A stretch of DNA of 64,000 nt from CAJXMH01 sp040220135 (GTDB lineage Bacteria; Bacteroidota; Bacteroidia; Flavobacteriales_E; Vicingaceae), in contig JAVJTT010000024.1 in NCBI GenBank assembly GCA_040220135.1, positions 248,001 to 312,000 of the forward strand. The letters run 5' to 3'. Made by a program: the position numbers and the translations under genes. Shown here piece by piece: positions 43,869 to 53,585 of the stretch (position 1 is its first letter; every line of letters starts with the position of its first letter). The notes under the pieces were generated by a model. That model did no database searches. It saw only the letters and a program-made list of their open reading frames with translations, and was not told the origin of the DNA.

Positions 43869-43899
43869 TTGGTATTACCACTAATGCCGCTTATTTTTG
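43869..43899 (+). promoter_or_regulatory. Bacteroidota promoter for the ferredoxin-type reductase gene
   Basis: A TTG (43869-43871) and TATTTTTG (43892-43899) are separated by 20 bases, matching the TTG/TAnnTTTG consensus with usual spacing. The ATG is 20 bases downstream at 43919. Confidence 0.6.
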
Positions 43900-43918
43900 C
43901 CGATCTAAAACAAAAAAG

Positions 43919-44959
43919 ATGAGTACTCACTTTCACCCCCTTAAAGTCAAAGAAATAATAAAGGAAACAATAAATACCGTTTCAATTTTATTTGACATAC
44001 CTGCTGATTTAAAGGAATCTTTTAATTATCAAGCCGGTCAATATTTGACCTTAAAAGTTAACATTAGCGGAGAAGAAGTAAGAAGATCGTATTCGGTCTC
44101 TTCAAGTCCTAAAGCCGATGAAGAGTTGAAGATTTCTTCTAAGATGATCGAAGGGGGTAAAATGTCGACTTATTTGTTTCGTGAATTAGCGGTAGGTGAT
44201 ACAGTGGAGGTAATGCCACCTCAAGGAAATTTTACCTTGAAAGAGGCTAATCCCTTGGTGCTTTTTGCTGCAGGCAGTGGAATTACTCCCATAATTTCTT
44301 TAGCGAAAGAAGCATTAGTTAGTGATGACCGTCAGGTGTATTTGTATTACGGAAATCGAAGTACTGAAGAAATCATATTTAAAGCAGAGCTTGATCAGTT
44401 AAAAGAAAAATATTCTGGCCGTTTTTTGGTACAACACTTTTTAAGTTCTGATGGAGAAAGAATTGATAGTGATCGTGTTAAAAGCGTGGTAGCCGGCCTG
44501 CAGAATGAAAAAGCGGATGCCTTGTTCTACATTTGTGGTCCAAGCCAAATGATACAAGCAACGGAAGCAGCCTTGCAGAAATCCGAGGTAAGTGAGGAGC
44601 AAATTAAAATCGAGTACTTTGCCTCCCCAAAAACAGAAAAGAAAGAAACTGAAACTGCTTCACCCACATCGAGTGGCAATGTTAATGACATTGTTGTAGT
44701 ACTTGACGATGAAGAGCACGAAGTAAGCCTCAATGATGGGGAAACCATCTTAGAAGGTTCAGAACGAATTGGTATTGATCCACCTTATTCTTGTCAATCA
44801 GGAGTTTGCACTACTTGCAAAGCAAAAGTTGAAAGTGGGGAAGTAGAAATGGAAAACAACTTCGGTTTGGGCCAAGATGAAATAGACGAGGGCTATGCCT
44901 TGACTTGCATTGGAAGGCCCAAAACCGCAGGTGTTAAGATAAATTGGGACGAAGTATAA
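43919..44959 (+). CDS. PaaK-like NAD(P)H:ferredoxin-type reductase with [2Fe-2S] domain
   Basis: 346 residues. The N-terminal FAD domain has the RxYS motif (RRSYSVSSSP), the NAD domain has LFAAGSGITPIISLAK and FYICGP, and the C-terminal plant-type [2Fe-2S] ferredoxin has cysteines in PYSCQSGVCTTCKAKV and, 30 or so residues on, ALTCIGRP. A Lys/Glu/Thr-rich linker (about 237-250) joins the parts. This matches phenylacetyl-CoA epoxidase reductase PaaE/PaaK and other Class IA-like reductases; no paa genes are nearby, so the electron acceptor is open. Confidence 0.9.
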   Translation: MSTHFHPLKVKEIIKETINTVSILFDIPADLKESFNYQAGQYLTLKVNISGEEVRRSYSVSSSPKADEELKISSKMIEGGKMSTYLFRELAVGDTVEVMPPQGNFTLKEANPLVLFAAGSGITPIISLAKEALVSDDRQVYLYYGNRSTEEIIFKAELDQLKEKYSGRFLVQHFLSSDGERIDSDRVKSVVAGLQNEKADALFYICGPSQMIQATEAALQKSEVSEEQIKIEYFASPKTEKKETETASPTSSGNVNDIVVVLDDEEHEVSLNDGETILEGSERIGIDPPYSCQSGVCTTCKAKVESGEVEMENNFGLGQDEIDEGYALTCIGRPKTAGVKINWDEV

Positions 44960-44973
44960 AAGCGACTAAAAGT

Positions 44974-45210
44974 CTATTTCTTTTTAGCGCTTTTCTTTTT
45001 TCTCTTTTTCTTTTTGTCATTAACGAAAGTATCATCGATCACTTCTCCAAGTACCTTGACTTCTTTGGTTCGCTCGAAGTTCTTTTTGGCAAGCATCATT
45101 TCGTCATAAGTATCTCTTCTGATCTTAATGCCAGATTTAGCACCTTGATTTTTAACTTCTAAATAAAATCCGTCTTTTAATTTCTTCGGTTTTGTTGAGG
45201 GTCTTCCCAT
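44974..45210 (-). CDS. Small basic protein, function unknown
   Basis: 78 residues. The body (GRPSTKPKKLKDGFYLEV and IRRDTYDEMMLAKKNFERTK) is followed by a C-terminal tail composed almost only of Lys, Arg, Ser and Ala. The charge suggests nucleic-acid or ribosome binding. Proteins with the same opening are common as hypothetical proteins in Flavobacteriales. It lies 17 bases from the upstream mtaB stop region on the same strand (gap 45211-45227) but is transcribed before reaching it; it converges on the reductase gene. Confidence 0.75.
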   Translation of the reverse strand: MGRPSTKPKKLKDGFYLEVKNQGAKSGIKIRRDTYDEMMLAKKNFERTKEVKVLGEVIDDTFVNDKKKKRKKKSAKKK

Positions 45211-45227
45211 AGTTCAAAATTTAGTAA

Positions 45228-46547
45228 TTAAGCGTGCACTAATTCGTCAAGCAGCACTTCTGCTTTAACAGTTCCGTCAGCATTAACCGACAAAGGCACA
45301 ACTTGTTTAAGTTGATTGATCCAATCCGGATGGTAAGTGGCTTTCACTTTTAAATAATTTTCTGTGAAGCCAAACATTTCTCCGTTCTGTTCCTGTGCTT
45401 CAAAAAGCACTGAAAACTCTTGGTTTAATTGTGTTTGGTAAAAATATCTTTTCTTTTTTTCTGAAAGAATCTGAAGCATTTTACTTCTTTCTTTTCGCAC
45501 TTTTATCGGTATAACGTTTCCTTTTCGAATCGCAACCGTATTATTTCTTTCTGAATAAGTAAATACATGAAAGTAAGAAACGTCTAACTCATTCAAATAC
45601 TGGTACGTCTCCAGAAATAGCTCTTCTGTTTCGCCTGGGTAACCAACAATTACGTCAACACCTATGCAGGCATTTGGCATTAGTTTTTTGATTAGGGCAA
45701 TGCGGTCAGTATAGAGTTCTCGGCTGTATCGCCTTCTCATTTCTCTTAGCATGTGGTTAGAACCCGACTGCAAAGGAATGTGAAAATGAGGGACAAACTT
45801 TTTTGATTGTGCCACAAACTCAATAATTTCATTCGATAGCAAATTGGGCTCAATGGATGAAATTCGATAGCGATCAATTCCTTCCACTTGATCTAAAGCC
45901 TGAATTAAGTCAAAAAAGGTTTCTTCAGTTCCTTTACCAAAATCACCAATGTTAACTCCGGTAAGAACGACTTCTTTTACTTCTGTTTCGGCTATTTCTC
46001 TTGCAACTTTAACAGTTTCTGCAACGGTATTGCTTCTGCTTCTGCCTCTTGCTAAAGGAATAGTACAAAATGAACAGAAATAATCACAACCATCTTGAAC
46101 TTTTAAAAAAGATCGAGTTCGGTCGCCATATGAATAGGAGGGATAAAAGTCTTTTACGTTTTTAATCTCGCCAGAAATAACTGTCGTGCTCTCTTTTTCT
46201 TCCCATTGCTGAATGTGTTCCAGTAAATTAAACTTTTCATTAGCTCCTAAGACTAAGTTGACGCCTTCGATTTCCGCAATTTCGTTGGGTTTCAGTTGGG
46301 CATAGCAGCCTATTACTGCAATAAAGGAGTCAGGCGATAAGTTACGGGCTTGCTTTACGATTTGCCGGCACTTTTTGTCTGCATTATCAGTCACCGAACA
46401 AGTATTGATCACAACAATGTTGGCTCCTTCTCGAAAGTCAACACGTGCGTAGCCTTCTTCTTCAAAAAGTCTTGCAATGCCTGAAGTTTCGGAAAAATTA
46501 AGCTTACAGCCCAGAGTGTAAAAAGCAACAGTTTGGCTATGCCTCAT
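45228..46547 (-). CDS. mtaB: tRNA (N6-L-threonylcarbamoyladenosine37-C2)-methylthiotransferase
   Basis: 439 residues. The N-terminal UPF0004 cysteines (TLGCKLNFSE, INTCSVTDNADKKCRQ, IGCYAQLKP) bind the auxiliary cluster; the radical-SAM CxxxCxxC lies in CDYFCSFCTIPLARGRSRS; a TRAM-like domain ends the protein. CKLN after the first Cys points to MtaB rather than MiaB or RimO. It methylthiolates t6A37 in tRNAs reading ANN codons. Confidence 0.93.
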   Translation of the reverse strand: MRHSQTVAFYTLGCKLNFSETSGIARLFEEEGYARVDFREGANIVVINTCSVTDNADKKCRQIVKQARNLSPDSFIAVIGCYAQLKPNEIAEIEGVNLVLGANEKFNLLEHIQQWEEKESTTVISGEIKNVKDFYPSYSYGDRTRSFLKVQDGCDYFCSFCTIPLARGRSRSNTVAETVKVAREIAETEVKEVVLTGVNIGDFGKGTEETFFDLIQALDQVEGIDRYRISSIEPNLLSNEIIEFVAQSKKFVPHFHIPLQSGSNHMLREMRRRYSRELYTDRIALIKKLMPNACIGVDVIVGYPGETEELFLETYQYLNELDVSYFHVFTYSERNNTVAIRKGNVIPIKVRKERSKMLQILSEKKKRYFYQTQLNQEFSVLFEAQEQNGEMFGFTENYLKVKATYHPDWINQLKQVVPLSVNADGTVKAEVLLDELVHA

Positions 46548-46616
46548 AAGATTTGCGAAAGTAATATTTTAAGGCCATAAAAGCAAATTTAGTTTAAGTA
46601 GCTCGCTGTTAGCGAA

Positions 46617-47345
46617 TTACTTAGAAGCCTTATATCCTTGGTCAAGTAAAAGCTTTTCCACCACCTGATTTGATATTGCGTCAACCCATTTCTTATACAT
46701 TTTAGCAGAAGGGTGCAGCATATCCTCTGTTAACATGCTTTTGTCTTCCGCCGCCGTTCTAGAAATGTCGGTAATGTCGAAATAGAGAACACCAAACTGA
46801 GTGGCTAACTCCTTCGCAATTTTATTGTAATTGTCAATTTCTTCACTAACATTTTTTAGGCCTTTGCTTTTGGCAAAAGGCGTAACTCCATAGTCGGGAA
46901 TACTGAGCATAAAAACACCCTCCTTTCCATTTTCGCTTAGGCTAATGGATGTTTCTAAAAGCGTGATCAAATCGCTTTTATAGTCTTCAATTGACTTGCC
47001 TTGGTATTGGTTATTCACCCCGATCAACAAAGAAACTAGCTCAAACTTCGAGCTTAGGTTTTCATGCTTAATGGCCTGCATTAATTCATCAGTGCGCCAT
47101 CCGGTACGTGCTATTATTTTAGGTTGATTAAGGTTAAATCCTTTTGACTTTAGCTCTTTATAAAGCAAATAGGGCCAAATACCGTCTTTGCCTAGTCCTT
47201 CTCCTATGGTATAGGAATCACCGAGCGCTATGTAGTTCATAGTTTGGTCTTTTGGTTTTGAGGCGCCCTCATCACTTGCATTTTTTGAATTGTTACAAGC
47301 CAATGCAGTTGACAATAATAGAAATGAGAAAATGATTTTTTTCAT
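46617..47345 (-). CDS. SGNH/GDSL hydrolase lipoprotein
   Basis: 242 residues from the ATG at 47345 (MKKIIFSFLLLSTALAC, lipobox Cys at 17). The SGNH blocks are visible: YIALGDSYTIGEG (Ser nucleophile), LIGVNNQYQG (Gly-Asn) and the C-terminal DMLHPSAKMYKKW (Asp-x-x-His). It is probably an envelope esterase or acetyl esterase. The gene begins 29 bases after the stop of the TonB-type receptor gene and is likely in the same operon. Confidence 0.9.
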   Translation of the reverse strand: MKKIIFSFLLLSTALACNNSKNASDEGASKPKDQTMNYIALGDSYTIGEGLGKDGIWPYLLYKELKSKGFNLNQPKIIARTGWRTDELMQAIKHENLSSKFELVSLLIGVNNQYQGKSIEDYKSDLITLLETSISLSENGKEGVFMLSIPDYGVTPFAKSKGLKNVSEEIDNYNKIAKELATQFGVLYFDITDISRTAAEDKSMLTEDMLHPSAKMYKKWVDAISNQVVEKLLLDQGYKASK

Positions 47346-47374
47346 GCCGCTAATATAATGGTTCAAGCTTAAAG

Positions 47375-49780
47375 CTAGAAGTCATCTCCGCCATCATATT
47401 CACCCCGATTACCGCCTCTGCTTTTTTTCTTATTAATGCGATAGGTGAAGCTGAGCAGAAATTGACGGGCTCTCCATTGGAATTCTGTTTCACGATAGAG
47501 GTATTCGGTGTCTGTAATGCCACGATATTTCCGGCTGTTCAATAAGTCTCTCACACTGGCTACTAGGGTTCCTTTGCCTTGCATTACATCTTTTGAGAAG
47601 GAAAGATCGATCGAATACAAGGATTTGTTGCGACCCTGGTTGGTTTCTCTTGGAGCACGATAGTTAAAACTCATTTGACCATCAACTTTGGGAAGAATCT
47701 CAGACCGGTAAACCACTCTTGAGTTCCAGGTGAAAGTCATGTTTTCTAATTTCTCTCCTTCATATTCGCCAGTACTTTCAGAGCGATAAAAATTAAAGTT
47801 CGCATTTATGCGGTTCTTCTTGTTAATGTCATAACTGCCGTTTAACTCATAGCCAACATTGTGTTCGGTAGCTAAGTTGACTGGTAAACGTACGGTTATA
47901 CCTTCTTGATTGGTTGTGGTAATTCGGTCTATTACTCCTGTTCTATGACGGTAATAAATGCTCGAAAAAACAGAGCCTTTCTCAAAGTACTTGAGATAGC
48001 CAAGCTCATAAGAATTGGTGTATTCCGGCTGTAAATCGGGATTGCCTGCCCAAAAGTTACGAGCATCAGTGAAATTGGAGAAGGGTAGAAGGTGTCTAAA
48101 CCTTGGTCGGTTAATTCTTCTGCTGTAACTCAGTTGAAAGTCATCCTTGTTTTTAAGCTTGTAAGTAAAATGTGCTGATGGAAAGAAGTTCAGGTATTCC
48201 CAATTGTTGGTTTTCTCAGTCCTTTTCAGTTCGGTGCCGATGTCTGAGTATTCTGCTCGCAGTCCCAGTTGGTAAGAAAAGGCACCTTTTTTATTGCCAT
48301 ACATCATGTAGCCAGCGTAAATGTCTTCCTTGTAAATGAAATTATTATTGAAGTCATCTAAAATGGTGAAGCCAGATCCATTGTCAGATTCTCGCACCTG
48401 AAAATCATTCTCTACGGTTCTTAAGGTAGCACGAAACCCACTTTCAAACATTCCGTCTTTTCCAATAGGATGAACATAATCACTTTGCACTAAATAGGTT
48501 CTATTATACTCTAGGTTGCTGCTTTTCTGCAACAAGACATCGCCGCTTAAATTGTCAATTTCAGTAATGTTTGACTTTTCAAGATCATCGCGCTCACTCC
48601 ATTGTAGATCCACGGTAAATTTTTGATCTTTCTTATCAAATGTTTTGGTATAGTTGATGGAAGATTCCAAGTTTTCACCATCTTCATCCTCAATGTCTTC
48701 TCTGTCCACCCGACGATATAGTTCTCCATCAGCAAACAGATCTTTATAGACTAGTTCTGCGGTATTTTCTTCATCTGAAAAGCGGTAAAAGCCGGCTACA
48801 GTAATGGTGTTTTTATCATTGAGAAAAATGTCGGATCCCAATCGAAAGTTGTTCGAAATTCCACCTCTTTCTCTATCGTTGTCAATTTCGTAAATGTAGG
48901 CCGTATCAGGGCTATTAAAGGTTTGATAGGTAGATCCACCTCCGGGCGATTTACGATAGCTGCTTCCCACTGAGGTAAAAAGGTTAAAGCCTTTGGTGCG
49001 GTAGTTTAAATTAAAAGACCCTCTAAAGTTTTCCGGATAACCGGCCACGGCTTCTACTGAGCCATTGATTCCTTTTTTCTTTTCTTTTTTTAGAATGATG
49101 TTGATGATCCCTACTTCACCTTCCGCATCGTATCGAGAAGAAGGGTTGGTAATGACTTCTACACTTTCGATCATATTGCCTTGAAATTGCCGCAAAGCTT
49201 CACCTACACTGCCGGCTGTAATGGTTGAGGGTTTACCATCGATCAGTACCCTTACGTTCTCACTACCACGAAGGCTAATGTTACCTTCTACATCAACTTG
49301 AACAGAAGGGATGTTATTTAAAATCTCGGCTGCATTGGCTCCTGCATTGCTTAAGTCTTTTTCAATGTTAAAAACTCGTTTGTCAAGCTTTAATTCCATT
49401 TGAGATCGCTCGGCAGTTACTTCCACCTCATCTAAAAGTTGACTGTTTGCCTGTAGATTGATCCGACCTAAATTGATGTCGCCTTCTTCTAATTGCAGAT
49501 TGCCAATGGTTTTAGGCTCGTATGAAAGAAAAGTTATTCTTAGGTAATAGTTTGCTGGTAGGGCCTTGATGGTGAAGGACCCTTGCATATCAGTTGCTTT
49601 TCCACTGTAAAGACTAGAATCAGCACTTTTGTAAAGAGCCACATTGGCAAAAGGCACAATTTCCCCTTCTGGATCATAGACTTTGCCACTGATAGAAAGC
49701 TGTGAACCGCTTTTTGCTTGAGGAAACGCATGTATGCTAATGAGCATAACAAGCATTGAAGAGAGAAAGTAATTATTCAT
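47375..49780 (-). CDS. TonB-dependent receptor-like outer-membrane protein
   Basis: 801 residues with a signal peptide (SMLVMLISIHAFPQA). A carboxypeptidase-regulatory-like beta domain (SISGKVYDPEGEIVPFANVALY) is followed by a plug region (VDVEGNISLRGSENVRVLIDGKP, then IESVEVITNPSSRYDAEGEVG) and a large barrel (outer membrane beta-barrel family 3). It ends with a Gly/Arg/Asp-rich tail (SRGGNRGEYDGGDDF). Ligand unknown; peptides or siderophores are usual guesses but are not supported by context. The SGNH lipoprotein gene follows. Confidence 0.9.
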   Translation of the reverse strand: MNNYFLSSMLVMLISIHAFPQAKSGSQLSISGKVYDPEGEIVPFANVALYKSADSSLYSGKATDMQGSFTIKALPANYYLRITFLSYEPKTIGNLQLEEGDINLGRINLQANSQLLDEVEVTAERSQMELKLDKRVFNIEKDLSNAGANAAEILNNIPSVQVDVEGNISLRGSENVRVLIDGKPSTITAGSVGEALRQFQGNMIESVEVITNPSSRYDAEGEVGIINIILKKEKKKGINGSVEAVAGYPENFRGSFNLNYRTKGFNLFTSVGSSYRKSPGGGSTYQTFNSPDTAYIYEIDNDRERGGISNNFRLGSDIFLNDKNTITVAGFYRFSDEENTAELVYKDLFADGELYRRVDREDIEDEDGENLESSINYTKTFDKKDQKFTVDLQWSERDDLEKSNITEIDNLSGDVLLQKSSNLEYNRTYLVQSDYVHPIGKDGMFESGFRATLRTVENDFQVRESDNGSGFTILDDFNNNFIYKEDIYAGYMMYGNKKGAFSYQLGLRAEYSDIGTELKRTEKTNNWEYLNFFPSAHFTYKLKNKDDFQLSYSRRINRPRFRHLLPFSNFTDARNFWAGNPDLQPEYTNSYELGYLKYFEKGSVFSSIYYRHRTGVIDRITTTNQEGITVRLPVNLATEHNVGYELNGSYDINKKNRINANFNFYRSESTGEYEGEKLENMTFTWNSRVVYRSEILPKVDGQMSFNYRAPRETNQGRNKSLYSIDLSFSKDVMQGKGTLVASVRDLLNSRKYRGITDTEYLYRETEFQWRARQFLLSFTYRINKKKSRGGNRGEYDGGDDF

Positions 49781-49842
49781 AGTTGTGGTTGAACCACTAT
49801 GACAAGCAAAGCGACTGAAAGTTTAAAAAGGGAGATTTAAAA

Positions 49843-50280
49843 TTATTGCGGTACTAAATAAACCGGGATGTCGAGGTCGTGAATCAAATCATCAGTAACG
49901 CTTCCTACAAAAGTAGAATAGAGTAAACCGTGCTTCTTATTGCCTAGTATCATAAGGTCAATATCAAGTTTCTCCACCTCCTTTAGTATCATTTCTTCCG
50001 TAGGACCTTGTACCATAAGACCCTCCGCATTAAGCCCTTGTTTTTTGATCTCATCGGCATAAGCTTGCACAATTTTGTGTTCTTCTTTTAAGTCTTCAGC
50101 AAGCATGTCACGAATGTATTGGGGACCCACTTCATAACCCACAAAGTCAGGCTCAGGTGCAGCAATGTGAACAATCCAACATTTGGCACCGAAGGCTTTA
50201 GCTAATTGGGTGGCACTTTTAACTATTTTATCACTGAAGTTTTTTTCCTCCAATTCTAATGCGATGAGAATGTTTTTCAT
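49843..50280 (-). CDS. Universal stress protein family protein
   Basis: 145 residues, a single Usp domain. The N-terminal NILIALELEEKNF strand, LMILGNKKHGLLYSTFVGSVTDDLI (the G-2x-G-9x-G/S nucleotide motif) and the final IPVYLVPQ are typical. It probably binds ATP and supports stress survival. It lies 35 bases downstream of the CoA-transferase gene on the same strand. Confidence 0.9.
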   Translation of the reverse strand: MKNILIALELEEKNFSDKIVKSATQLAKAFGAKCWIVHIAAPEPDFVGYEVGPQYIRDMLAEDLKEEHKIVQAYADEIKKQGLNAEGLMVQGPTEEMILKEVEKLDIDLMILGNKKHGLLYSTFVGSVTDDLIHDLDIPVYLVPQ

Positions 50281-50315
50281 ACGAACTTTCTTTGCCTCAA
50301 AGGTAGTTGATTTCT

Positions 50316-51593
50316 TTAAAATGATTGTTTCCCAAATCTTTCAAAAGCTGCTTTTTCAAGACTTTCCCGATGGTCAGGATGCGCGATAGAGATCAAGGAC
50401 TTTGCTCGTTGTCGTAAATTCTTTCCAAATAAGTTCACTACCCCATATTCCGTTGCGATGTAATGCACATGTGCTCGGGTAGTGGTTACTCCTGCTCCTT
50501 CTTTTAAAAAGGGAACAAATTTAGAATCACCCTTCTTGGTGATAGAAGGCATGGCAATAACCGCTTTTCCACCTTCTGAAAGAGAAGCACCGCGTATGAA
50601 ATCCATTTGTCCGCCGACTCCGGAATATTGGTACTTCCCGATGGTGTCTGCACAAACTTGACCGGTGAGATCGATCTCAATGGCGGAGTTGATGGCAGTT
50701 ACTTTCTCGTTCATGGCAATTAATCCGGTGCGGTTGGTGTAGGCCGCTTCTTTCATGTGAACCGAAGGATTGTCGTCGATGAAGTCATATAATTTCTGAG
50801 TTCCCATAGCAAAGCAACTTACAATCTTACCGGTTTTTAGGTATTTTTTGCTGCCGTTTATCACGCCATTCTCCACTAAAGGAAGAATTCCATCTGAAAA
50901 CATTTCGGTGTGAATGCCTAAGTTCTTATGATTGGTCAGCTGTTTAAGCACTACATTGGGAATTCCGCCTATTCCCATTTGCAAACAGGCACCATCTTCT
51001 ACTAGCTCGGCCACATGTCTCCCAATTTGTTCTTCAGTTTCTGAAGGAGAAGAAATGGTTGATTGATACAATGGCTCATCAACTTCAATAGCAGCATCAA
51101 TTTTACTGCGATGAATCACTCCGTCACCATGACTGCGTGGCACCTTGGGGTTTACTTGTGCAATTACTTTTTTGGCAGAATTGAGTGCGGAAATCGTGAC
51201 ATCAACGGAAGTTCCTAAGGAACAATAACCGTGTTTGTCAGGTGGAGAAACTTGGATAAAAGCCACATCTACGGGAAGTATTTCGCGATCGAAAAGGAGA
51301 TGTACTTCACTTAAGAAAATGGGCAGATAATCTCCATGACCGCTGTTTATGGATTGGCGTACATTGCCACCCACAAAGCAGGAGTTAATTTTAAAGGAAG
51401 AGCTGTAAGGTTCTTCGGAGTACAAAGCTTGACCTTCAGTATGCAGGTGAATCACTTCAATGTTTTCAAGCCGATCGCTTTGCTTGCACATTTCTTCAAT
51501 CAAGTGAATGGGCGTCATGGCCGCGCCTTGAATAAACAAACGATCTCCGCTTTTGAGTTCTTTAATTGCTTCTGCTGCACTTACTGTTTTCAT
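50316..51593 (-). CDS. Acetyl-CoA hydrolase/transferase family (4-hydroxybutyrate CoA-transferase-like)
   Basis: 425 residues from the ATG at 51593 (MKTVSAAEAIKELKSGDRLF); an in-frame ATG at 51614 would add seven residues. Family marks are FVGGNVRQSI, FIQVSPPDKHGYCSLG, the catalytic-Glu segment LGIHTEMFSDG, and GVGGQMDFIRGA with a C-terminal THVHYIATEYGVVNLFGK-like block. It transfers CoA between short-chain acids, for example acetate and butyrate. Genuine substrate unresolved. Confidence 0.9.
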   Translation of the reverse strand: MKTVSAAEAIKELKSGDRLFIQGAAMTPIHLIEEMCKQSDRLENIEVIHLHTEGQALYSEEPYSSSFKINSCFVGGNVRQSINSGHGDYLPIFLSEVHLLFDREILPVDVAFIQVSPPDKHGYCSLGTSVDVTISALNSAKKVIAQVNPKVPRSHGDGVIHRSKIDAAIEVDEPLYQSTISSPSETEEQIGRHVAELVEDGACLQMGIGGIPNVVLKQLTNHKNLGIHTEMFSDGILPLVENGVINGSKKYLKTGKIVSCFAMGTQKLYDFIDDNPSVHMKEAAYTNRTGLIAMNEKVTAINSAIEIDLTGQVCADTIGKYQYSGVGGQMDFIRGASLSEGGKAVIAMPSITKKGDSKFVPFLKEGAGVTTTRAHVHYIATEYGVVNLFGKNLRQRAKSLISIAHPDHRESLEKAAFERFGKQSF

Positions 51594-51651
51594 CCGAATT
51601 TCTTTTTGATACAAAGTTGTGGACGGTCAGTCGAAGTTTATATGATTTCTA

Positions 51652-52893
51652 TCAGGAATTTTCTTTTTTCTTTCTTCTAAAGTTGTTTCTTTTTCGATTG
51701 CGACTATTGCTAGATCTTGGTTTGGATTTAGATTTTTTTTCAGGAGGCAAGTCGGGACGCTCATCAACAAAAGGGTGATCATTTTGCTTGGTGATTTGTG
51801 TTTTGATCAGCTTTTCAATGTCATGCAAATAGGGTCTTTCCTCTACATCGCAAAAAGAAATGGCTTCACCACTGGCTTCTGCTCTCCCTGTTCTTCCAAT
51901 CCGGTGTACGTAAGTTTCGGGTACATTTGGAAGATCATAATTGACCACAAGATCAAGTTCCTCTACATCAATGCCACGAGCGGCAATATCTGTAGCAACT
52001 AACACTTTTACCTGCCCATTTTTAAACCCTTCTAGGGCTTTCACTCGAGCGTTTTGTGACTTATTGCCGTGGATGGCTTCCGCTTTAATCCCAGCTTTGT
52101 CTAACTTCTTAACTACTTTGTTGGCGCCGTGTTTGGTGCGCGAAAAAACGAGTGAAGTATCAACGGCTTTGCTGTTGATCACATGGGTAAGTAGTTTGAT
52201 CTTGTCTGCCTTAGCCACCATGAAAACACTTTGTTCCACTTTTTCAGCGGTGGTTTGTTGAGGTTTAATGGTTACTCTTTCAGGATTACCTAGAATTTGT
52301 TTGGATAAATCAACTATGGCAGGAGCCATGGTGGCTGAAAAGAACAATGATTGTCTTTTTTGTGGAAGCTGATTGATCACTTTTTTAATGTCGTGAATAA
52401 AGCCCATGTCAAGCATTTGGTCTGCTTCATCTAACACAAAGTATTGGATGTGTTTTAAGGTGATAAAGCCTTGTCCGATCAAATCGAGTAAACGACCGGG
52501 TGTGGCTACTAATATATCCACACCTTGTGCTAAGGTTCTTGTTTGTTTACCTTGTTTTACCCCGCCAAAAATTACAGTGTGTCGCAGCTTGGTATGTTGA
52601 GCGTATGCTTTAATGTTATCGTTAATCTGCAAGGCCAACTCTCTTGTAGGCGTAATGATCAAGGCTTTGATTTGTCTTTTTTGCTTAAAATCTACTTCGG
52701 CATATAAATGCTGAATGATGGGTAAAGTAAAGGCAGCGGTTTTACCGGTTCCGGTTTGTGCGCAACCCAAAAGGTCTTTTTTCTCGAGTAAAATGGGAAT
52801 AGCCTGCTCTTGAATTGGCGTGGGCTGTGTGTATCCTTGCGTATCTAGCGCACGCAGGATGGGGTCAATGAGACCCAATTGTTTAAAATTCAT
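51652..52893 (-). CDS. DEAD-box RNA helicase (RhlE-like)
   Basis: 413 residues. Helicase motifs in order: Q motif (TPIQEQAIP), AQTGTGKTAAF, PTRELALQI, VLDEADQMLD, FFSATM, LVFSRTKHGANK, ATDIAARGIDVE and YVHRIGRTGRA. The C-terminal 40 residues are strongly basic (KSKSKPRSSNSRNRKRNNFRR), a likely RNA-binding tail. Involved in ribosome assembly or mRNA turnover, by family. Confidence 0.94.
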   Translation of the reverse strand: MNFKQLGLIDPILRALDTQGYTQPTPIQEQAIPILLEKKDLLGCAQTGTGKTAAFTLPIIQHLYAEVDFKQKRQIKALIITPTRELALQINDNIKAYAQHTKLRHTVIFGGVKQGKQTRTLAQGVDILVATPGRLLDLIGQGFITLKHIQYFVLDEADQMLDMGFIHDIKKVINQLPQKRQSLFFSATMAPAIVDLSKQILGNPERVTIKPQQTTAEKVEQSVFMVAKADKIKLLTHVINSKAVDTSLVFSRTKHGANKVVKKLDKAGIKAEAIHGNKSQNARVKALEGFKNGQVKVLVATDIAARGIDVEELDLVVNYDLPNVPETYVHRIGRTGRAEASGEAISFCDVEERPYLHDIEKLIKTQITKQNDHPFVDERPDLPPEKKSKSKPRSSNSRNRKRNNFRRKKKENS

Positions 52894-53043
52894 AAAGTGT
52901 ATTGTAAAATAATAAGGTAGGCTCTAATAATGCTGCATAGTTACGATTAAAAGCTGAAACAGTGAATGAGTTTAAATTAGTAAGGAAATTGAGAAACAAA
53001 GAGGCCTTGCTATAGTTAGATTATTGAACATAAACCAAATACC

Positions 53044-53535
53044 ATGAAGACATTAAGTAAAATGAGTTACGGACATTATATTTTAACGGCCTTGAAACCG
53101 GGAAGCGAATTAGAAAGTCGAGATAAGGATTATGTTGCTGCCGGAGTGGTCAATTGGGCTAGTCAAGTTTCCTTTGACCCGCCCTTGATGATGGTGTCGG
53201 TTGAGAAAGATAGTGATTTGAATGAAACGATTAACTACAGTCGACATTTCACCCTTCATTATTTAGGAAAAGACCAAAGTGAGTTGATTGCCAAGTTTAG
53301 CGGTGACTCTGATATAAGCGACAATAAAATTAACGGTATTCCTTTTGAAAAGAAGAACCAAGAAGCCATTCTCACCGACTTAGTAGGTTATGCCACTTTT
53401 AAGGTAGAGAAGTTTGAAAACATCGGTGATCATGCGATTTACTTTGGCAGTTTGGTTAATGAAGAACATGAAGGGGGAAAAGCGGTATTGAATACCGAGG
53501 ATACCCCGATTCAGTATAATGAAGGGATGATGTAA
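53044..53535 (+). CDS. Flavin reductase-like (FMN-binding split barrel) protein
   Basis: 163 residues. The N-terminal GHYILTALKPG, AAGVVNWASQVSFDPPLMMVSVEKDSD and FTLHYLGKDQSEL resemble flavin reductase-like FMN-binding domains. These bind FMN and use NAD(P)H or act as flavoredoxins. A stem-loop follows the stop codon. Specific role unknown. Confidence 0.86.
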   Translation: MKTLSKMSYGHYILTALKPGSELESRDKDYVAAGVVNWASQVSFDPPLMMVSVEKDSDLNETINYSRHFTLHYLGKDQSELIAKFSGDSDISDNKINGIPFEKKNQEAILTDLVGYATFKVEKFENIGDHAIYFGSLVNEEHEGGKAVLNTEDTPIQYNEGMM

Positions 53536-53552
53536 TAGGGGGAATGTGATCC

Positions 53553-53585
53553 AAACCTTGAAGTAGCTGAAAACCTTCAAGGTTT
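53553..53585. terminator. Bidirectional stem-loop between convergent genes
   Basis: AAACCTTGAAG (53553-53563) pairs perfectly with CTTCAAGGTTT (53575-53585) over an 11-base loop. It lies 17 bases after the flavin reductase stop and touches the stop codon of the convergent lipoprotein gene. A short T-rich tail (AGTTTT) follows on the plus strand, so it is a moderate terminator. Confidence 0.65.
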